Notes under the pieces: generated by a model | The model's database searches: none | Told to the model about the DNA's origin: nothing | What the model saw: the letters and a program-made list of their open reading frames with translations, nothing else | Shown here: positions 1-9,124 of the stretch, one piece after another | Layout: every line of letters begins with the position of its first letter | How positions within the stretch are numbered: the stretch's first letter is position 1 | Source of the DNA: Streptomyces avicenniae | GTDB taxonomy: Bacteria > Actinomycetota > Actinomycetes > Streptomycetales > Streptomycetaceae | Length of the DNA: 64,000 nt | Direction: 5' to 3' | NCBI RefSeq assembly: GCF_000719135.1 | Contig: NZ_JOEK01000012.1 | Location: 124,001-188,000, forward strand | Position numbers and translations under genes: made by a program

Positions 1-573
1 GCGGAAATCGTTGGAGTCAACTCCACCCCGCCCCGTCCCAGGAGAGGATTTGCAGACCGGGACACCCCGCGCGGGAAATCGGAAAGCGGCCACGCCCGTA
101 CGTCGCACATCCGGCCGCCACGCGGGATCGACGCCCGCCGCCCGTCCCGGCATTCCCCCGGCAATCACCCAGGGAGTACGCGGCCGATCGCGCCCGGACC
201 TCCACCGATTCCGGCCGCGGGCAGGGTAGTTCACCTTCCGTACATCGGGAGATACACACCGGGGCGTACGGCGGCGTGCCCGGGAGCGCGCCCTCCGCCA
301 CCATCGCAGGACGCGCTCCCGGGGGTCCCGTCCGAACCCTTCCCACCGTGCGGGTGCCCGGCGGGGCCGGTTCCATGCCGACGGATCGTGGGCACCGGGA
401 GCGGGCTACCCCTCGGCGCCCTCGGCGGGGTATCGTCCCCCGGACGCCCGACGAGGAACGGAAGGAGGCGCCGCCATGCACACCACCACCGCCGCGCGCC
501 TCCCCAGCCCGTGCCCCGGGCGTTTCCCCGGCTGACCCGGACGGCGCGCACCACCGCTTCCGGAAGGTTCTCC
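1..573. other. Leading region without a convincing gene
   Basis: I see no coding frame here with the composition and domain content of the neighbouring genes. The open frames on both strands are Arg/Pro/Gly-rich translations typical of antisense reading in very GC-rich DNA. The visible structure is a 12-bp perfect inverted repeat (279-290 with 312-323). The last part of the region supplies the leader and the GGAAGG ribosome-binding site (562-567) of the GNAT gene that starts at 574. The left edge could hold the tail or promoter of a gene outside the window. Confidence 0.55.
279..323. terminator. GC-rich hairpin, terminator-like
   Basis: The arms CCCGGGAGCGCG (279-290) and CGCGCTCCCGGG (312-323) pair perfectly over 12 bp around a 21-nt loop. 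There is no T-tract on either side, as is usual for Streptomyces hairpins. With no gene identified to the left, its direction is unknown. Confidence 0.4.
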
Positions 574-1509
574 ATGACCGACCTGGTCATCCGTCACCTC
601 GTCGAGGACGAGGCGACGGCCCTGTTCACCTCCCTGCCCGACCCTGGGCTCGTCGGCCGCGCGCTGCTCGACCCGCCCCGCGACACCTACGCCACGCTCG
701 CCGAGGGCGGCGAGTACCGCCCCGAGTGGACCTGGATCGCCGAACGCGGCGGCGAGGTCGTGGCCCGCGCCGCCTTCTGGGCCGGGCCAGAGGACACCGA
801 GCCGAAGGTCCTCGACTGGTTCGACTTCACCGATCAGGCCGCCGGGGCCGAACTGCTCAGGCGCACCCCGCTGCGCGGCGAGTACGGGCTGCTCCTCCCG
901 GCAGGCTGGCGCGACGAGCCGCGCACCCGCGTCGCCGCCGAGTCCCGCATCGCCGCCGCCACGGCCGCCGGGTACACGACGCTGGTCGAGCGGTACCGCT
1001 ACCTCTGGCGCCCGTCCGACGGGCTGCCGGAGCGTCCAGGACGCCTCGTCTTCCGCCCGGAGCCGGACGACGCGCGGATCCTGGAGACGCTGCGGCGCGT
1101 CCACACCGTCACCCTCGACGGGCACGCCCGGCTGGCCGTCGAGGCGGGCGGCGTGGAGCAGGCCGCGCAGGAGGAGCTGGACTTCTTCCACTGGTGCCCC
1201 TCCCCCCGCGCGTGGTGGCGCCTGGCGTACACGCCCGAGGGCGAACTGGTCGGCATCCAGGTGCCCGCGTACAACCCGACGGCGCCGATCGTCGGGTTCG
1301 TCGGCGTGGTGCCCGAGCAGCGCGGCCACGGGTACGCGTACGACCTGCTCGCCGAATGCACGCACACGCTGGCGGCCGAGGGCGTCGAGAAGATCGCGGC
1401 GGCCACGGACGTCGGGAACGTCCCGATGGCCAAGGCGTTCGCCCGCGCCGGGTACCCCGTCGCACAGATCACCTGGTGCATGACACCCCCGGGACCCGCC
1501 GTGGCCTGA
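574..1509 (+). CDS. GNAT-family N-acetyltransferase
   Basis: A 311-aa protein related to GNAT acetyltransferases, which move an acetyl group from acetyl-CoA to an amine. The C-terminal half carries the GNAT core: a strand reading VGFVGVVPEQRGHGYAYDLL, whose RGHGYA matches the acetyl-CoA pyrophosphate loop (Q/R-x-x-G-x-G/A), followed by the DVGNVPMAKAFARAGY segment common near the end of the fold. The N-terminal half (about residues 1-150) looks like a degenerate second GNAT-like half, as in tandem Streptomyces GNATs. The ATG at 574 was chosen because GGAAGG lies 6 nt upstream and the frame before it looks non-coding. The substrate cannot be inferred. treZ follows 36 bp downstream and may be co-transcribed. 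Confidence 0.8.
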   Translation: MTDLVIRHLVEDEATALFTSLPDPGLVGRALLDPPRDTYATLAEGGEYRPEWTWIAERGGEVVARAAFWAGPEDTEPKVLDWFDFTDQAAGAELLRRTPLRGEYGLLLPAGWRDEPRTRVAAESRIAAATAAGYTTLVERYRYLWRPSDGLPERPGRLVFRPEPDDARILETLRRVHTVTLDGHARLAVEAGGVEQAAQEELDFFHWCPSPRAWWRLAYTPEGELVGIQVPAYNPTAPIVGFVGVVPEQRGHGYAYDLLAECTHTLAAEGVEKIAAATDVGNVPMAKAFARAGYPVAQITWCMTPPGPAVA

Positions 1510-1545
1510 TTGCCCCGGCGGCGCGGTGCGCGGAGCATGGTGCCC

Positions 1546-3297
1546 ATGCTGTTCGAGGTATGGGCACCCCACGCGCACCGCGTCACGCTGGACCTGTCCG
1601 GGCGGTCCTGCGCCATGGACGCCGACCCCGCCCGCGCCGGATGGTGGCGCGCGGAGGAGGAGGCCGTCCCCGGCGACCGGTACGGCTTCGCACTGGACGA
1701 CGGGCAGGTCCTGCCGGACCCCCGCGCCCGCCGCCTGCCGGACGGTCCTGAGCGGCCGGGGGCGGTGGTCGATCTCGCCGCCCACCCCTGGCGGCACCCG
1801 TGGGCCGGGCGCGGCCTGCCGGGCGCCGTGCTCTACGAGACGCACATCGGCACGTTCACCCCCGAGGGCACCTTCGACGCGGCGGCCGGGCGGCTCGCGC
1901 ACCTGGCGCTGCTGGGCGTGACGCACGTCCAGCTGATGCCGGTGTGCCCCTTCCCCGGCCGCCACGGCTGGGGGTACGACGGCGTGGCGCCCTGGGCCGT
2001 GCACGAGCCGTACGGCGGCCCCGAGGCGCTCCAGCGCTTCGTGGACGCGGCGCACGGCCACGGCCTGGGCGTCGTCCTCGACGTGGTCCACAACCACCTC
2101 GGCCCCTCGGGCAACCGGCTGCCTGACTTCGGCCCGTACTTCACCGACCGCCACCACACGCCGTGGGGCTCGGCGGTGAACCTGGACGCGCCGGGCTCGG
2201 ACGAGGTGCGCGCGTACTTCGTCGGCAGCGCCGTCGCGTTCCTGCGCGACTTCCGGCTGGACGGGCTCCGGCTCGACGCCGTCCACGAACTGGCCGACGA
2301 CCGCGCCGAGCACCTGCTCGCCCAGCTGTCCGCCGAGGTGGACCTGCTGGCCGCCGAGGTGGGCAGGCCGCTGTTCCTGATCGCCGAGTCCGACCGCAAC
2401 GACCCGCGCACCACGGCCCAGCGCGACCGGAACGGCCTCGGCATCCACGGCCAGTGGAACGACGACTTCCACCACGCCCTGCACGCCGCGCTGACCGGCG
2501 AGTCCCAGGGCTACTACGCCGACTTCGCCCGCGCCCCGCTCGACGCCCTGGCCGCCACCCTGACGCGCGGCTTCTTCCACGACGGCGGCTGGTCCGCGTT
2601 CCGCGACAGGTCGCACGGCCGCCCGCTCGACCCGGCGACGCCCGCGTACCGGCTGGTGGGGTACGACCAGACGCACGACCAGATCGGCAACCGCGCGCTG
2701 GGCGACCGGCTGGCCGCGCTGGTCGGCCCCAGGCGGCAGGCGCTGGGGGCGGCGCTGGTGCTGTGCGGGCCGTTCACGCCGATGCTGTTCATGGGCGAGG
2801 AGTGGGGCGCGACGACGCCGTGGCAGTACTTCACCGACCATCAGGACCCCGACCTCGCCGAGGCCGTACGGTCAGGGCGGCGGCGGGAGTTCGGGGGGCA
2901 CGGGTGGGCGGAGGCCGAGATCCCCGACCCGCAGGACCAGGCGACGCGCGACCGCTCCTGCCTGGCCTGGCCCGACGGTGAGGACGGCAAGGGCGACGCG
3001 GCGTGGCTGCTGGACTGGCACCGGCGGCTGATCGCGCTGCGCCACCGCTACCTGCCCGCCGACCTGACCCTGGCGGACGTGACGGCCCTGCACGACCAGG
3101 AGGCGGGCTGGCTGCTCGTCCACGCCGGGCCGCTGACGGTGGCGGCGAACTTCTCGCCCGCAGAACGGGCCCGCGTCCCGCTGGGCGGCGGGCTGTACAC
3201 GCCGCTCGCCGCCTCGGACGAGGACGCGACCCGCGAACCGGACGGCCACCTGACGCTGCCGCCCGAGGCGGTGGTCGTCCTGCTGCGCGAGGACTGA
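1546..3297 (+). CDS. treZ: Malto-oligosyltrehalose trehalohydrolase (TreZ, GH13)
   Basis: A 583-aa cytoplasmic GH13 enzyme that hydrolyses maltooligosyl-trehalose to release trehalose, the second step of the TreY/TreZ route from glycogen or maltodextrin. The N-terminal beta-sandwich (about 1-95, starting LFEVWAPHAHRVTL) is the CBM48-like domain of this family. The (beta/alpha)8 barrel follows, with nucleophile D244 in GLRLDAVHEL, acid/base E281 in LIAESD and the third carboxylate D378 in THDQIGNRALGD. Length is normal for TreZ. ATG 1546 is preferred over ATG 1537 because GGAG at 1532-1535 gives workable spacing only for the later codon. treY is not in the window, although in many actinobacteria it lies near treZ. 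Confidence 0.93.
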   Translation: MLFEVWAPHAHRVTLDLSGRSCAMDADPARAGWWRAEEEAVPGDRYGFALDDGQVLPDPRARRLPDGPERPGAVVDLAAHPWRHPWAGRGLPGAVLYETHIGTFTPEGTFDAAAGRLAHLALLGVTHVQLMPVCPFPGRHGWGYDGVAPWAVHEPYGGPEALQRFVDAAHGHGLGVVLDVVHNHLGPSGNRLPDFGPYFTDRHHTPWGSAVNLDAPGSDEVRAYFVGSAVAFLRDFRLDGLRLDAVHELADDRAEHLLAQLSAEVDLLAAEVGRPLFLIAESDRNDPRTTAQRDRNGLGIHGQWNDDFHHALHAALTGESQGYYADFARAPLDALAATLTRGFFHDGGWSAFRDRSHGRPLDPATPAYRLVGYDQTHDQIGNRALGDRLAALVGPRRQALGAALVLCGPFTPMLFMGEEWGATTPWQYFTDHQDPDLAEAVRSGRRREFGGHGWAEAEIPDPQDQATRDRSCLAWPDGEDGKGDAAWLLDWHRRLIALRHRYLPADLTLADVTALHDQEAGWLLVHAGPLTVAANFSPAERARVPLGGGLYTPLAASDEDATREPDGHLTLPPEAVVVLLRED

Positions 3298-3304
3298 CGC
3301 CTCG

Positions 3305-3946
3305 TCAGGACCTCCCGCTCGCCGCACGCAGCGCCGCGACGGCGGCGAGGGGGTCGTCGGCGTGGAAGCGGAACACGCGGGCCGCCGCGGGCCTGCCGAG
3401 GACGCGCGTGTACGCCACCGGCGCGGTGAGCTGCACGGTGACCGTCGTCTGCCCGGCGACGGCCAGGTCGGCGACGCCGTCACCGTCCACCGCGCCCGGC
3501 CCCGTGTCGGTGAACGCGCGATCCTGCAGGACGGCGCCTATGCGATCGGCCGGGACGCGGATGTCCAGCAGGGCCCCGTACCGCAGACGCAGCGACCCGT
3601 CGGCGCCGATCACGTGCGGGCGCACGACGCAGGAGGCGTGGAGCGCAACGACGAACCAGCAGCCCCAGAGGCCGAGGGCGAGCGCGACGGCGTGGACCAC
3701 GGGCCAGGGGATCAGGAAGGCGGTGGCCACGGTCTCGGCGGCGCAGACGAACAGGAGCACGAACAGGGTCCCCGTCTGCTGCCGCGCGTAGGGGACGGGG
3801 AGGCCACCGTCCTCCACGCCGTGCGGGCCCCGGCGGGCTGCCCAGCGCAACAGGCATGCCGCGAGGGTCAGTTCACGGGCGGCGTGTCCACGCAGACGCG
3901 CGGCCACCTTCGCGGACGGTCGCCCGGCCCGGCGGGGCGTCCTCAT
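3305..3946 (-). CDS. Hypothetical membrane protein, MerR-linked
   Basis: A 213-aa protein I do not recognise. It has a basic N-terminus, two hydrophobic segments (about residues 58-79 and 83-104, probably a membrane hairpin) and a soluble C-terminal half rich in beta-strand-like stretches. That half resembles bacterial PH-like domains, with an RYGALLDIRVP...RIGAVLQD pattern, but I cannot confirm a family. The start at 3946 overlaps the stop of the upstream MerR gene as ATGA, so the two are translationally coupled and the membrane protein is a likely target or partner of that regulator. It converges with treZ (7-bp gap). Confidence 0.7.
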   Translation of the reverse strand: MRTPRRAGRPSAKVAARLRGHAARELTLAACLLRWAARRGPHGVEDGGLPVPYARQQTGTLFVLLFVCAAETVATAFLIPWPVVHAVALALGLWGCWFVVALHASCVVRPHVIGADGSLRLRYGALLDIRVPADRIGAVLQDRAFTDTGPGAVDGDGVADLAVAGQTTVTVQLTAPVAYTRVLGRPAAARVFRFHADDPLAAVAALRAASGRS

Positions 3947-4701
3947 GCGGCACGCCCGGTGAGCAGCGCGACGGCGCGGCGTACGACCGCCGCCTGGGCG
4001 GGAGCGTACTCGGCGAAGAACGCGTCCGCGAACCCGCCCTCCCCACCGCCGTCCCTCGCACGCAGCGCCCGCGCCACCGTGTCGGGGACGATCCCGGCGA
4101 TGTCCCGCGCGACCTCCTCCACCCGTGGGTCGTCCTCGGCGGCCCCGGCCAGCTCGTCCATCCGCGCGTGGACGCGGCGTACCGCATCCGGGTCGGCGGC
4201 GAGGGCGTGCTCCAGCTCCGTGAGCCATGCGCCGCCGTCCCCGTGCGGGCCGGTCCCGAGCAGGGCCAGCAGCTCACGCTCGCGGGCCGCCGTCGCGGAC
4301 GAGGCGTCGGCCGTGTCGTCGAGGAGCGCGGCGAGTCCTGGGGCGACGACGGCCTCGGCGGACAGCCGCCCGGTCCTTCCGGCCTGCGCGATCAGCACGC
4401 CGAGCCTGGCGCGGCGGCGCCGGATGTCCTCCTCCTGGCGGGCCAGGTCGGTGTCCAGGGCGGCAAGGATCTCGACGAGGTCCTTGCCCGTGCCGTCCGC
4501 GAGGGCGTCCCGCACCTCGTCCAGGCTCATCCCGAGCGCGACGAGGCAGCGGATACGGGAGAGCGCCAAGGCGTCCCGCAGCGTGTACACGCGGTACCCG
4601 TTGGACCGTCTCGACGGCTCGGGGAGCAGCCCGAGGCGGTGGTAGTGCCGGACGGCCCGAGGGGTGACGCCGACGAGGTCCGCCAGTTCTCCGATGCGCA
4701 T
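3943..4701 (-). CDS. MerR-family transcriptional regulator
   Basis: A 252-aa regulator. Residues 1-70 form a classical MerR winged helix: MRIGELADLVGVTPRAVRHY is the recognition helix-turn-helix, followed by the wing with NGYRVY and a second helical pair. A long helix (about 78-105, DLARQEEDIRRRRARL) would form the dimer coiled coil. The C-terminal about 140 residues are helical and lack a recognisable metal-binding Cys set, so a small-molecule or general stress effector is more likely than a metal. It probably controls itself and the coupled membrane gene downstream. Confidence 0.85.
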   Translation of the reverse strand: MRIGELADLVGVTPRAVRHYHRLGLLPEPSRRSNGYRVYTLRDALALSRIRCLVALGMSLDEVRDALADGTGKDLVEILAALDTDLARQEEDIRRRRARLGVLIAQAGRTGRLSAEAVVAPGLAALLDDTADASSATAARERELLALLGTGPHGDGGAWLTELEHALAADPDAVRRVHARMDELAGAAEDDPRVEEVARDIAGIVPDTVARALRARDGGGEGGFADAFFAEYAPAQAAVVRRAVALLTGRAA

Positions 4702-4758
4702 GGGCGCCAGTAGAGACGTTGCCGCCGCGTCAAGGTCAAGCGGGCCGGGTCGGGGCCG

Positions 4759-5382
4759 TCAGGTGTCCAGCGCGAGCCGTATCCCCAGGGCGATCATCAC
4801 ACCGCCCGAGACCTGCTCCAGACGGCGCCGCACGCCCGGCCGCGACAGCGCGGCCGACAGACGGCTGACGCCCCAGACGTAGCAGGAGTAGAAGCCGACC
4901 TCGAAGACGGCCCAGAACGCCGCCAGCGCCACCATCGACGCGAAGTGCGGCGCCCCCTCCGGCACGAACTGCGGGAGGAACGCCAGGGCGAAGATGCCCG
5001 CCTTCGGGTTGGCGAGGTTGAGCAGCAGCCCCGCCCGGTAGTCCCGCAGGTCGGTGGGCTCCGCGGTGCGTACGGCCGGAGTGAGCCCGGCGAGGTCGCC
5101 GCGCCGGGCGGCGCGCAGCGCCTGGACGCCGAAGCCGAGGAGGACGACCGCGCCGACGACGTGGATGACGTCGTACGCCACCTCGGACGCCTCAAGGACG
5201 GCGGTCAGGCCGAGCGCCGCGCACAGGCCCCAGACGAAGACGCCGCTCTCGTTGCCGAGCACCGTCCACATACCCGCCCTGCGGCTGCGGAGCGACTGCC
5301 GGACGATGAGCACGGTGCTGGGACCAGGCGAGAGGGCGATCAGCGTGCAGGCGCCGAGGAACGCCGCGAAGTTGCTCCACAT
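4759..5382 (-). CDS. LysE/RhtB-family amino-acid exporter
   Basis: A 207-aa inner-membrane protein of the LysE/RhtB superfamily, which exports amino acids or their analogues. The family signature near the N-terminus is clear: ALSPGPSTVLIVRQSLR (about residues 15-31), followed by a glycine-containing second helix. NLANPKAGIFALAFLPQFVP, about two-thirds through, is the second hallmark. About six hydrophobic segments are present. The ATG at 5382 (MWSNFAAFLG) was chosen because upstream in-frame residues are Arg/Pro-rich and unlike the family. It is divergent from the PfkB kinase. The substrate is unknown. Confidence 0.88.
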   Translation of the reverse strand: MWSNFAAFLGACTLIALSPGPSTVLIVRQSLRSRRAGMWTVLGNESGVFVWGLCAALGLTAVLEASEVAYDVIHVVGAVVLLGFGVQALRAARRGDLAGLTPAVRTAEPTDLRDYRAGLLLNLANPKAGIFALAFLPQFVPEGAPHFASMVALAAFWAVFEVGFYSCYVWGVSRLSAALSRPGVRRRLEQVSGGVMIALGIRLALDT

Positions 5383-5454
5383 GGGGGACAGTCTGGCCGC
5401 CAGCCCCTGGGGCGGCGACGGCTTTTCCGTGCCGGGGAGGGGTAGCCTCCGCCG

Positions 5455-6447
5455 ATGATCGACACGACACAACCGCGCTACGACGTGCTCGTGGTGGGCG
5501 GCTCAGGGGTGGACACGATCGTCCGCGTGGACGAGCTGGCGGTCCCGGGCGGCGACGCGGTGGGCGTCCCGCCCATCAGGGACTACGTCGCCCACACCGG
5601 CACGGGCGCGGCCCTCGGCTTCCACGCCCTCGGCCGCAGGACCCAGTTCATCGACTTCCTGGGCGACGACCTCCAGGGCGCGCAGGTCCGCGAACGGTTC
5701 GCCGCCGCCGGGGTCGCCCTCGACACGCTGCACGCGCCGAACGGCACGCCCCGCAGCGTCAACCTGGTGGACGCGCGGGGGCGCCGCTTCTCGTTCTACG
5801 ACGGGCGGCATCCGGCCGACCTGCTGATGCCGCTCGACTTCGCGCTGGCCCACGCGATCCGCGCGCGTCATGTCCACGTCTCCCGCAGCCACTTCAACCG
5901 CGAGCTGCTGGGCGAGCTGGCGGAGCGCGGCATCCCGACGTCCACCGACCTGCACGCCTGGGACGGCACCGACCCCGCCGCGCTGCCCTGGGCGCTGACC
6001 CCCGACGCCGTCTTCCTCAGCGCCGCGGCGGCGGGCGAGCGGGTGGGCGACGTGATGCGGATGATCCTGGACGAGGGGCGGGCGCGCGTCGTGGTCGCGA
6101 CCGACGGCGAGCGCGGCGCGTACGTGCTGGACGCCGCCGCGGGCGGCACGGTGCGGCACCACCCGGCCGTCGTCCCGCCGCTGCCCGTGGTGGACAGCAA
6201 CGGGGCGGGCGACGCGTTCCTGACGGCGTTCCTGCACAGCAGGCTGGACGGCGCCCCGCCGGACGCGTGCGCGCTGGCCGGGCTGGTGTCCGGCGCGTTC
6301 GCCTGCACGCGGCACGGGACGCACGAACGCCAGATCACCGCCGCGGAGCTGGCCGCGGCGGTGAGCGAGCTGAACGGGCTCAGGCCGCCGTCGGGCCCGA
6401 CGACGCCTGCGGATCGTCCGTCTCCAGCCGGATGGCGATGGAGTTGA
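5455..6447 (+). CDS. PfkB-family carbohydrate kinase
   Basis: A 330-aa ribokinase-like sugar kinase. The N-terminal PfkB motif region has the GGxG pattern (VVGGSGVDTIVRVDEL). The C-terminal signature is VVDSNGAGDAFLTAFL, with anion-hole GAGD at 250-253 and catalytic base D253. The substrate (ribose, fructose, nucleoside or other) cannot be assigned from sequence. ATG 5455 follows GGGGAGGGG and a TAGCCT hexamer at 5443-5448, so translation from a very short leader is possible. Its last 68 bp overlap the end of msrB on the opposite strand. The final residues (TPADRPSPAGWRWS) look non-conserved and may reflect a displaced stop codon. Confidence 0.85.
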   Translation: MIDTTQPRYDVLVVGGSGVDTIVRVDELAVPGGDAVGVPPIRDYVAHTGTGAALGFHALGRRTQFIDFLGDDLQGAQVRERFAAAGVALDTLHAPNGTPRSVNLVDARGRRFSFYDGRHPADLLMPLDFALAHAIRARHVHVSRSHFNRELLGELAERGIPTSTDLHAWDGTDPAALPWALTPDAVFLSAAAAGERVGDVMRMILDEGRARVVVATDGERGAYVLDAAAGGTVRHHPAVVPPLPVVDSNGAGDAFLTAFLHSRLDGAPPDACALAGLVSGAFACTRHGTHERQITAAELAAAVSELNGLRPPSGPTTPADRPSPAGWRWS

Positions 6448-6817
6448 TGCAGTACCGCAGGTCGGTGGGCGTGTCGTAGCCCTCGCCCTCGAAGACGTGC
6501 CCGAGGTGCGAGCCGCAGGTGGCGCACAGCACCTCGGTGCGCGGCCGTCCCGGCAGGGAGGTGTCGGTGCGCGTCTCGACGGCGTCGCTCTGCGCCGGGT
6601 CGTAGAACGACGGCCAGCCGCAGTGCGACTCGAACTTCTCGCCGGAGCGGAACAGCTCGGCGCCGCAGGCCCGGCAGTTGTAGACGCCGACGGTCGTCGT
6701 GTCGGTGTACTCGCCGGTGAAGGCGCGCTCGGTGCCCGCCTGGCGGAGCACCTGGTACTCCTCGCCCGACAGCTCCCTGCGCCACTCCTCGTCGGACTTC
6801 TCGACCTTGTATGCCAC
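6380..6817 (-). CDS. msrB: Peptide-methionine (R)-S-oxide reductase MsrB
   Basis: A 145-aa cytoplasmic repair enzyme that reduces methionine-R-sulfoxide in proteins, recycled by thioredoxin. The structural zinc site is complete: C48xxC51 (CRAC) and C98xxC101 (CATC). The active-site Cys is C123 in RYCINS, and C66 in SHCGWPSF is in the position of the usual resolving Cys. Family signatures EKFESHCGWPSF and GSHLGHVFEG are intact and the length is standard. The 3' end overlaps the convergent PfkB gene. Confidence 0.96.
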   Translation of the reverse strand: MAYKVEKSDEEWRRELSGEEYQVLRQAGTERAFTGEYTDTTTVGVYNCRACGAELFRSGEKFESHCGWPSFYDPAQSDAVETRTDTSLPGRPRTEVLCATCGSHLGHVFEGEGYDTPTDLRYCINSIAIRLETDDPQASSGPTAA

Positions 6818-6854
6818 GGGGGTCTCTCCTTACCTCACGCTTCCGCCGGGCGCC

Positions 6855-8267
6855 TCACGCGCCGAGCCGGGCCAGGACGACGGGACCGAGGTCCGTCACG
6901 TCGCCCGCGCCCATGGTGACAACCAGATCGCCGGGTTTCGCCATTCCCGCGACGGTGTCGGCCACCGTGTCCCGGGCGGGGGCCGGACGGACGTCGGCCC
7001 CGGCGGCGCGTGCGGCGTCGGTGATCAGCGCGCTGGTGACGCCGGGGATCGGGTCCTCGCGCGCCGGGTAGATGTCGAGGACGAGGGAGGCGTCGGCCAG
7101 CGCGAGCGCCTGCCCCATCTCGGTGCCCAGCTCACGCGTCCGGCTGAACAGGTGCGGCTGGAACACGATCAGCACGCGCCCCCCCGCCCCCTCGGCGGCG
7201 CCGCGCAGGGCGTCGATGTCGGCGGTCATCTCGGTCGGGTGGTGGGCGTAGGAGTCGATGACCTGGACGCCGTTCGCCTCGCCGATGACCTGGAGGCGGC
7301 GGCGGACACCGGTGTACGAGCCGAGCGCGGCGGCGAGCCCGGCGGCCGGGACCCCGGCCGCGACGCCCGCGGCCAGGGCGGCGACGGCGTTGTGCGCGTA
7401 GTGGCGGCCCGGCACGGAGACGCGGAACGTCAGCTCCTCACGCCCCTCCCCCGTGTCCAGCTCGACCGTGACGTCGCTGGTCAGCCCGACGGGCCGCACC
7501 CGCAGGACGCGCACGTCCGCCTCGGCCGCCTCCCCGTAGGTGACGATCCGCGGCCCGGCGCGGCCCGCGAGGCGGGCGGTCAGCTCGCGCGCGCCCGCCT
7601 GGTCGGCGTTCACGACGAGCGTGCCGCCGGGCACGATGCGGTCCGCGAACTGCTCGAACGACGCCTGGACCTCCTCAAGGGACGCGTAGTTCGCGTGGTG
7701 GTCCAACTCGACGTTGAGCACGACGGCGACCTCGGGCGCGTACCGGTGGAAGCTGCGGTCGCTCTCGTCCGCCTCGGCGACGAACAGGTCGCCGTCGCCG
7801 TGCTCCGCGTTGGAGCCGGGCGCGTCGAGGTCGCCGCCGATGGCGTAGGAGGGCGCGAGGCCCAGGGCGGTGAGGGCGACGGCGAGCATGGAGGTCGTCG
7901 TCGTCTTGCCGTGCGTGCCGGCCACGGCGACGGCGCGGTGGTCCGCCATCAGCGCGGCCAGCGCGTCGGAGCGGTGCACGACGGGCAGGCCCCGGCGTGC
8001 GGCCTCGGCCAGTTCCGGGTTGTCCTGCCGGATGGCGCTGGAGACGACGACCGCCGTCGCGTCGGGTGCCAGCTGGTCCGCCGCGTGGCCGACGTGCACG
8101 CGGACCCCGGCCGAGCGCAGCGCGGTGGCGGTCGCGGAGTCACGGTGGTCGCTGCCCGCCACGGCGGCGCCGCGCCGGGCCAGGATCTTGGCGATGCCCG
8201 ACATCCCGGCGCCGCCGATGCCGACGAAGTGGGGCCGTTCCAGCACGGGCGGGACGGCCGGTGTCAT
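6855..8267 (-). CDS. murC: UDP-N-acetylmuramate--L-alanine ligase (MurC)
   Basis: A 470-aa cytoplasmic ligase that adds L-alanine to UDP-MurNAc in peptidoglycan precursor synthesis, using ATP. Three domains are visible: the N-terminal Rossmann-like UDP-binding part (HFVGIGGAGMSGIAK, about 13-27), the central ATPase with P-loop GTHGKTTT (117-124) and the C-terminal Mur ligase domain with YAHHPTE. ATG 8267 (MTPAVPPVLERPH) is preceded by AGGAG at good spacing, and residues before it are not conserved. In this genome murC lies outside the main dcw cluster, next to msrB, an arrangement I recall from Streptomyces. Confidence 0.95.
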   Translation of the reverse strand: MTPAVPPVLERPHFVGIGGAGMSGIAKILARRGAAVAGSDHRDSATATALRSAGVRVHVGHAADQLAPDATAVVVSSAIRQDNPELAEAARRGLPVVHRSDALAALMADHRAVAVAGTHGKTTTTSMLAVALTALGLAPSYAIGGDLDAPGSNAEHGDGDLFVAEADESDRSFHRYAPEVAVVLNVELDHHANYASLEEVQASFEQFADRIVPGGTLVVNADQAGARELTARLAGRAGPRIVTYGEAAEADVRVLRVRPVGLTSDVTVELDTGEGREELTFRVSVPGRHYAHNAVAALAAGVAAGVPAAGLAAALGSYTGVRRRLQVIGEANGVQVIDSYAHHPTEMTADIDALRGAAEGAGGRVLIVFQPHLFSRTRELGTEMGQALALADASLVLDIYPAREDPIPGVTSALITDAARAAGADVRPAPARDTVADTVAGMAKPGDLVVTMGAGDVTDLGPVVLARLGA

Positions 8268-8382
8268 GCGCGTCGCTCCTGACAACGAGGGGGCTCCTGA
8301 CATCGAAGGGGGCGTCACCGGCCGGGCCGTCCCGGCCGGTGCGGCGATTCTCGCACCAGGCCGCGCGCGGGTCGCCCCGGAC

Positions 8383-8865
8383 TCATCCGGCGTGCGCGAA
8401 GAGTCGCAGGACCGGGACGCCGACCTTGTGCCGGGCCCGCGAGGCCCAGTCGCGGTGGAACAGTTCCTCGACGTAGTGCGGCGCGGTGAGGACCACCACC
8501 TCGTCGGCGCCGGTCTCGCGCACCACCGCCGTCAGCACGTCGAGCGGGTGGTCGTCGATCAGCCGTCCCTCCGCCTCGGCGCCCGCCGCCCGCAGCGCGG
8601 CCAGCGAGTGGCGCAGGGCGACGGCGGCGGGCGAGTCGGGCTCGCCCTCGGGGGCGGCGGCGCCCTCCGGCACGTCCGCCTCGCGCACGGCCCTGCCGAA
8701 CTCGCCGAGCGCCACGTCGTCCAGCGCCCGCAGCAGCTGGTCCTGGTCGCCCCGGGGCTGCATCAGGACCACGACGGACTGCGGCTCGTCCTCGTGCAGC
8801 GTGGTGACGAGGTCCACGTCGGTGGGCGCGATCGCCTTCTCGATCATCAGGATTGTCGTGACCAT
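8383..8865 (-). CDS. Conserved actinobacterial protein, stress-protein-like
   Basis: A 160-aa soluble protein (MVTTILMIEKAIAPTDVDLV...). The alpha/beta pattern with VVVLMQPRGDQDQLLRAL near the start and DEVVVLTAPHYVEELFHRDW near the end recalls universal-stress-protein folds. I do not see the ATP-binding G-x2-G-x9-G(S/T) motif. From memory, orthologues are widespread in Streptomyces and are sometimes labelled indole-3-glycerol-phosphate synthase, which this sequence does not support because it lacks the TIM-barrel length. A GAAGGG sequence upstream of ATG 8865 supports the start. Function unknown. Confidence 0.7.
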   Translation of the reverse strand: MVTTILMIEKAIAPTDVDLVTTLHEDEPQSVVVLMQPRGDQDQLLRALDDVALGEFGRAVREADVPEGAAAPEGEPDSPAAVALRHSLAALRAAGAEAEGRLIDDHPLDVLTAVVRETGADEVVVLTAPHYVEELFHRDWASRARHKVGVPVLRLFAHAG

Positions 8866-9124
8866 CTGTGCGCCCTTCGTCGAAACCGGACCCCGCGCGC
8901 TCCGGCAGAAACCATCCTTCCCCCGGGGCGTACGGGATGTCGCGTTGTTCAGTCTGCCCATGACGGGCGAAGCGGAACGTCGGCTTCCGGGACCGCAGGG
9001 GCGGTCCGGAGCCCGTCGCGCGGCTTCACGGCGCCCTGAGCACCCGGGCGTGTACCCCGCGAATGCCGGGGGGAGTCAACAGCCGGGCGGGTGAATTCGC
9101 TCTCCCGGGTGGCGGGCGCGCGGC

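Noticed and set aside
406..2841. 811-aa minus-strand frame across the GNAT and treZ genes
   Set aside because: Arg/Gly/Val-rich shadow of the plus-strand genes, with no domain and wrong codon periodicity.
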